From assembly GCA_947624485.1 (NCBI GenBank), contig CANQKM010000001.1:248001-312000 (forward strand): 64,000 nucleotides of DNA, given 5' to 3'. This DNA comes from an uncultured Clostridia bacterium (lineage in GTDB: Bacteria > Bacillota > Clostridia > UBA1381). Under the pieces are notes generated by a model. It was given only the letters and a program-made list of their open reading frames with translations. It was not told the DNA's origin and searched no databases. Positions 59,834 to 64,000 of this stretch are shown here, in pieces; the stretch's first letter is position 1, and each line of letters starts with the position of its first letter. The position numbers and the translations under genes were made by a program.

Positions 59834-61579
59834 ATGGCATTTGATGCTGCCGTGGTGCGCTGTCTGGTGAGGGAGCTTAACGAAACAATCATCGGCGGAC
59901 GCATCGACAAAATATATCAGCCCGAAAAGGACGAAATAACGCTCGGTATACGGACGTTTGAGAATAATTATAAGCTCGCGCTGTCGGCAAGCTCGGCTCA
60001 CCCGCGCGCGCATTTTACGGACGCGTCCAAAAAAAATCCGCAGACTGCGCCGCTTTTTTGTATGCTTTTAAGAAAACACATCGGCGGCGGCAGGATTACG
60101 GCTGTGGAACAGGACGGATTTGAAAGAGTTATAAGGATTTCGGTCGAGAGCTATGATGAAATGGGTGATCTCACCACAAAGTACCTTATCGCCGAGATTA
60201 TGGGCAGGCACTCGAATATTATTCTGACCTCGGGCGATATGCGTATCATCGACTGTATAAAGCGCGTCGATTTTACGGTAAGCTCGGTAAGGCAGCTTTT
60301 GCCGGGGCTGTATTACGAGAGTGCGCCGCCGCAGAATAAAATCGATTTGACCGACATCGGCGAAACGGTCAAGATAGATTTTTCGTCGCCTGCGGAGTCC
60401 GCCGACAAGGCGGTGCTTTCGGCTGTCGCGGGTATAAGTCCGCTCACGGCGAGGGAAATCGTGTTCCGCGCATTCGGCAGAACGGACGTGAGGTGCGCGG
60501 AGCTTACCGACAGCGGCAGGAATAAAATACTTTACGAGGTTGTGCGGCTCGCGAAGGCTGTTAGGGAAAACAGGTTCGAGCCGTGCATGATCACCGACGC
60601 GAGAACCGGTAAGCCGATGGATTTTTCGTCAACGCCCATTGGGCAGTACGGCGCGCTGGCTGAGGTGAAACGGTTCGACAGTATTTCAAGGCTGCTCGAC
60701 GAGTTTTACACGTCGCGCGACATGCGTGAGCGTATGCGCCAAAAGAGCGCGGATCTTACAAAGCTGCTCGGGAATAATATAGAGCGTTTGTCGAAAAAAA
60801 TCGTGATACTGCAAAAGACGCTCGCCGCGTCGAAGGATAAGGATAAGCATAAGATTTACGGCGACCTTATCACCGCGAACATTTACGCGATCGAACAAGG
60901 TATGAAGGAATTTGAGGCGGTGAATTATTACGAGGACGGTTCGCCGACGGTGAAAATCACGCTCGATCCGTCGCTTACGCCGTCACAGAACGCGCAGCGG
61001 TATTACAAGCGTTACAACAAGGCGAAAACCGCCGAGGTCGAGGCGGCGAAGCAGATCAAGGCGGCGGAGGCTGACCTTGAATATCTGGAGAGTACGCTCG
61101 CGGCTGCCGAGACCGCCGACAGCGCGGAGGATTTGAATGCGATTCGCGCGGAGCTAATGAACGAGGGGTATATTCCGAAGCGCCGCGACGGCAAGGGGCG
61201 AAAGCAGGCGGCGGCAAAGCCGAGACATTTTGTTTCGTCCGACGGCTTTGATGTGTATGTGGGAAGAAATAACACACAAAACGATTATCTGACGCTGAAG
61301 TTCGCGAATTCGTCCGATTTGTGGTTCCACACGAAGAAAATACACGGCTCGCATGTGATTATAAAGCTCGGCGTTAATAAGGACGTGCCGCATGAGACGA
61401 TACGCGAGGCTGCCGAAGCGGCGGCGTATTATTCAAAGGCGCGCGCGTCGTCGCAGGTGCCGGTCGATTATACGGTCGTCAAGAACGTGAAAAAGCCCAA
61501 CGGCGCAAAACCCGGTATGGTGATTTACGACGGGTATAATACGATATATGTTACGCCAAAAGAGCCGAGGGCGGAGTAG
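59834..61579 (+). CDS. rqcH: RqcH, Rqc2-type ribosome quality-control factor (NFACT)
   Basis: 581 aa, formerly annotated fibronectin-binding protein A. The NFACT-N domain begins 'FDAAVVRCLVRELNETIIGG'. Helix-hairpin-helix and coiled-coil regions follow, and the NFACT-R domain is near residue 470 ('GRNNTQNDYLTLKFANSSDL' then 'WFHTKKIHGSHVII'). It binds obstructed 50S subunits with peptidyl-tRNA and adds Ala tails. ATG behind AAAGGAGA. Confidence 0.95.
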   Translation: MAFDAAVVRCLVRELNETIIGGRIDKIYQPEKDEITLGIRTFENNYKLALSASSAHPRAHFTDASKKNPQTAPLFCMLLRKHIGGGRITAVEQDGFERVIRISVESYDEMGDLTTKYLIAEIMGRHSNIILTSGDMRIIDCIKRVDFTVSSVRQLLPGLYYESAPPQNKIDLTDIGETVKIDFSSPAESADKAVLSAVAGISPLTAREIVFRAFGRTDVRCAELTDSGRNKILYEVVRLAKAVRENRFEPCMITDARTGKPMDFSSTPIGQYGALAEVKRFDSISRLLDEFYTSRDMRERMRQKSADLTKLLGNNIERLSKKIVILQKTLAASKDKDKHKIYGDLITANIYAIEQGMKEFEAVNYYEDGSPTVKITLDPSLTPSQNAQRYYKRYNKAKTAEVEAAKQIKAAEADLEYLESTLAAAETADSAEDLNAIRAELMNEGYIPKRRDGKGRKQAAAKPRHFVSSDGFDVYVGRNNTQNDYLTLKFANSSDLWFHTKKIHGSHVIIKLGVNKDVPHETIREAAEAAAYYSKARASSQVPVDYTVVKNVKKPNGAKPGMVIYDGYNTIYVTPKEPRAE

Positions 61580-61604
61580 GTATTATCATTTCTCCTTGTT
61601 ATCA

Positions 61605-63458
61605 TCAGTCGGGAACGGCTTCAAACCGTCTTACCACCCAAATACCCGTTTCGTCCTGCCGCGCCGGCTTAAACAGCTCAACATGATAATCCGTTTCGCC
61701 GGCGGTATAGATGGCGTCAATGAAAATCCCGTTTTCCGACAATACGGTGATTTCACCGTCACCGATACCGTTTGCGCGGGCGTATTCTCGGCTTGTCTGC
61801 TCCGGATAAAACCGCCACACATTCTCTCCGTTGTCCGCATGAAACTGAATTGAGCCGAATTGACTGTACACAAGATTTTCCGCGTTATCATAAACACTAT
61901 GTATAATCTCATAAAGCCGCGTCAGCAAAACCACGCATTTTTCTGCGGTCAGGTTCTGCTTTGGATAAAAGTACCCGCTGCCGTCGCCGCGCATAATCCC
62001 AAGCTGATACATACTGTACACGCTGTCACGCGCATTTTCGGAAATATCGCCGTTATCCGTAAACCGGAAGTCTGTGCTGTCGGTGTTGTATATCCCGCAA
62101 AAAGCGCTCAGGTTCACATAATCGAACAAATTTTGCAAAAAGACAGCCGCATCCTCCTGTGTCACAGGGTCGTTGGGACAAAACTGCGTCTCTGTTTTGC
62201 TCGGCACAATGCCCATGCAGTACATATCAACTACCTCCGAATTTTGGTTTTGCCTAACATCGGTCAGTTTTTCTTCCATGAGCCCGTTGCCGTACAGTGT
62301 GATGCCGCTTTGCAGACATAATGCCTCCGCAATCTCGCAAAATTCCTCTCTCGTAATCTCTTTTTGATAGTCGTCAAAGGTGTACCACGTCCCTACAAGA
62401 CCGTATTTCTCGGCTTTTTTGAGTTCCGTGTCCGCCCACGAGGAAGCTTCGCCGTCCAGCTGTCCCGCGAACACGCCGCTTGCGAATATGGTTGTGGTGA
62501 GCAGTGCGGCGGATAAAATTGCGGACACGACAGCGGCTGCTTTGCTTGTTTTTCGCTTGTTCTTAATCATTTCAAATCTCCTTTTTAACGCATTTTTACT
62601 GCCCGTCATTCCTGTTGTGAGATTAGCCGCGCTCCGTCCGGCAGGCAGAAGTGAGAGAATTGTGTTCACATAGCTTTGTTCCTCCTCCGCGCTCATTTCT
62701 CTTACGACCGACAGGTCGCAGGAAATTTCACATTCCGCATTGATTTGCCGTACCACGCAGTAAATGACTGGGTTGAACCAATGCACGCATTTTACAATCA
62801 CGGCGAACCATTTGTACAAAATATCCTTCCGCTTAAGGTGCGTCATTTCGTGGCGCAGAATGTTAAGAAGCTGCTCCGTCGTAAGCTCTACTGCGGGCAG
62901 CACAAGCGTCGGCTTGAAAATCCCGACCGTAAACGGTGAGGACGTGTTGTCCCATACCCTGACCGTAACCCTTTTATCCGTAAAATTTTTTAGCTCGGGG
63001 CATGGCACAACGACGGAGTCTCGGTGCAGTTTGACAAGCAGCCGTATGTAGCCGATGATGTTGAAGAGGAAAAACGTTACTGTGCCGATAAGCCACAAAA
63101 GCGCGAAAATGTCGAGTTTGCTGTCAATCATTCCTTTGACACGCGTAACTTCCGATTTTATTATATTCGGCTTTTCAGTGACCATATCAGCGGCGGCAAT
63201 AGGTTGTGATACGTTCGTTTCGACGGTCTGTTCGGCTGTTGTCGTGTACGCCGTGTTGATCGGCGCGGGTTCGGCTTTTTGCGGCGCGGCAAAACGAACC
63301 GGCAGCATCATTGCCAGAAGCACCGCAAGCCAGATATAATAGCGCCACGAGGCGGAAAAAATCTTTTTTGTTATGGACTTCAAAAGCGCGATAACCGCCG
63401 CGAGACACGAACCCGCGAGCGACGTTATCAAAAACGCCGTGAATATTTCGGCAAGCAT
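61605..63458 (-). CDS. BlaR1-type M56 peptidase with C-terminal SLH-like repeats
   Basis: 617 aa. Membrane helices in the first 130 residues, M56 zinc motif 'LRHEMTHLKRKDILYKWF' and 'NAECEISCDLSVV', and a fourth helix near 'AAAVVSAILSAALLTTTIFA'. The extracellular part holds SLH-like repeats ('TELKKAEKYGLVGTWYTFDD', 'SVYSMYQLGIMRGDGSGYFY') rather than a beta-lactam sensor domain. It probably cleaves or triggers release of the BlaI-type repressor. The stop of blaI and this start are adjacent. Confidence 0.88.
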   Translation of the reverse strand: MLAEIFTAFLITSLAGSCLAAVIALLKSITKKIFSASWRYYIWLAVLLAMMLPVRFAAPQKAEPAPINTAYTTTAEQTVETNVSQPIAAADMVTEKPNIIKSEVTRVKGMIDSKLDIFALLWLIGTVTFFLFNIIGYIRLLVKLHRDSVVVPCPELKNFTDKRVTVRVWDNTSSPFTVGIFKPTLVLPAVELTTEQLLNILRHEMTHLKRKDILYKWFAVIVKCVHWFNPVIYCVVRQINAECEISCDLSVVREMSAEEEQSYVNTILSLLPAGRSAANLTTGMTGSKNALKRRFEMIKNKRKTSKAAAVVSAILSAALLTTTIFASGVFAGQLDGEASSWADTELKKAEKYGLVGTWYTFDDYQKEITREEFCEIAEALCLQSGITLYGNGLMEEKLTDVRQNQNSEVVDMYCMGIVPSKTETQFCPNDPVTQEDAAVFLQNLFDYVNLSAFCGIYNTDSTDFRFTDNGDISENARDSVYSMYQLGIMRGDGSGYFYPKQNLTAEKCVVLLTRLYEIIHSVYDNAENLVYSQFGSIQFHADNGENVWRFYPEQTSREYARANGIGDGEITVLSENGIFIDAIYTAGETDYHVELFKPARQDETGIWVVRRFEAVPD

Positions 63459-63830
63459 TTATTTCTCCTTTTTATCAAAAACCGCTTTCAGTTCCTCAAT
63501 GTCCTCGTCGGTAAAGTTTTCGCCCTCAAACAGAGCGGCGACCATTTCCTTTGCCGAGCCGTCGAAAAGGCTTTTGACAATTCCGCTGACGCGCTGCTTC
63601 TTATATTCCCTTTCGGAGATGAGCGGTGTGTAGTAAAGCGCTTTGCCGCGCTGCTCTGCGGCAAGTGCGCCCTTTTCAACCAGCCGCGCGAGGAAGGTCG
63701 CTATTGTCGTGCGTTTCCAGCCCTTTCCCTCGACCGCTTTACCTATCGCGGCAGAGCCTATCGGCTCTTCCGCTCTCCACACGGCCTTCATAATTTCGAG
63801 TTCAGCGTCACCTATACTTAAGCTTTTCAT
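63459..63830 (-). CDS. BlaI/MecI/CopY-family repressor
   Basis: 123 aa from the ATG at 63830 (MKSLSIGDAELEIMKAVW), behind GGAGGT. Winged helix with 'KGWKRTTIATFLARLVEKGA' and the dimerising C-terminal helix region ending 'LKAVFDKKEK'. It should repress its own operon through the palindrome upstream, relieved by the M56 partner. Confidence 0.95.
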   Translation of the reverse strand: MKSLSIGDAELEIMKAVWRAEEPIGSAAIGKAVEGKGWKRTTIATFLARLVEKGALAAEQRGKALYYTPLISEREYKKQRVSGIVKSLFDGSAKEMVAALFEGENFTDEDIEELKAVFDKKEK

Positions 63831-63870
63831 AAGGCATACCTCCATTATCTCTACATTTGTCGACATATAT

Positions 63871-63899
63871 AGTCTACCACGGTAGACGTTATTTGTCAA
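63871..63899 (-). promoter_or_regulatory. Promoter with BlaI-type operator
   Basis: Minus strand TTGACA (63894-63899), 17-base spacer, TAGACT (63871-63876). The palindrome GTCTACCACGGTAGAC (63872-63887) covers the spacer and -10, so a bound repressor would block polymerase. The GTCTAC arms resemble the TACA-rich operators of the BlaI/CopY family. Confidence 0.8.
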
Positions 63900-63928
63900 G
63901 TGTTATTTTTATTTTTTTTCACAAACGC

Positions 63929-63962
63929 AAAAGCTTGCGGACAAAAGTCCGCAAGCTTTTTT
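63929..63962. terminator. Terminator at the right edge
   Basis: AAAAGCTTGCGGAC (63929-63942) and its exact complement (63947-63960) around AAAA, followed by TT. It probably ends a transcript entering from the right of the window on the minus strand, and may be bidirectional. Confidence 0.8.
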
Positions 63963-64000
63963 GGGTGGTTATATATGTCAATCTCGCATGGAGAGATTAA

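Overview
The window looks like a chromosomal segment of a Gram-positive anaerobe of class Clostridia (Bacillota). The signs are the ispH-S1 fusion, the yloC-remA-gmk-rpoZ-priA-def-fmt-yugP-rsmB-rlmN-prpC-prkC-rsgA-rpe-thiN gene order, a sensory [FeFe] hydrogenase, several secreted 'stalk' (copper amine oxidase N-terminal type) proteins, and strong AGGAGG ribosome sites. I cannot name the species from the sequence. Most chromosomal genes are on the minus strand and use GC-rich codons; positions 463-7738 are visibly AT-richer.

Left edge (1-7800): two tRNA-Ser genes (UGA, GCU) follow a consensus promoter. The 3' end of tRNA-Ser(GCU) is the integration site of a 7.3-kb mobile element, bounded by a 12-bp direct repeat of the tRNA 3' end (451-462 and 7739-7750). 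The element carries five small genes (one Mor-like regulator), two different large serine recombinases, and between them a DUF927/Cch-like P-loop ATPase. This is the gene set of staphylococcal SCC cassettes (ccr recombinases plus Cch MCM-like helicase), but in a Clostridia tRNA gene. The element brings its own terminator, and the native tRNA terminator now lies beyond the right end. I regard this as the most interesting system here.

7800-15300: decayed gene fragments, a membrane protein, a group C sensory [FeFe] hydrogenase with a SpoIIE/PP2C-type phosphatase, two tandem stalk-domain paralogues, and a frameshifted methyltransferase-STAS gene. 14789-18813: smpB, a hotdog thioesterase, recN, argR and nadK. 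18873-25205: a GH27-rhodanese fusion, an RnfC-like protein without Fe-S motifs, a Zn-dependent phospholipase-like protein and three tandem M42 peptidases, the middle one apparently catalytically dead.

25214-36410: murD, ispH-rpsA, plsC, cmk, aroH, hutP, a YhiN flavoprotein, a solute-binding lipoprotein, pgeF and uvrC. 36500-40919: ptsH, recA, pncC, thiI and a cysteine desulfurase that serves thiI. Two intergenic palindromic repeat insertions lie at about 29997-30130 and 40974-41165. 41209-55185 is the long translation, RNA-processing and cell-wall signalling operon, heavily coupled by ATGA and TAATG overlaps, with an internal promoter before the PP2C/PrkC pair.

55432-64000: a secreted stalk protein whose promoter has a run of 11 G between -35 and -10 (a likely phase-variable switch), an AgrC/AgrA-like two-component pair, another stalk protein, rqcH, and a BlaR1/BlaI-type pair with a palindromic operator inside its promoter. 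The BlaR1 protein has SLH-like repeats.
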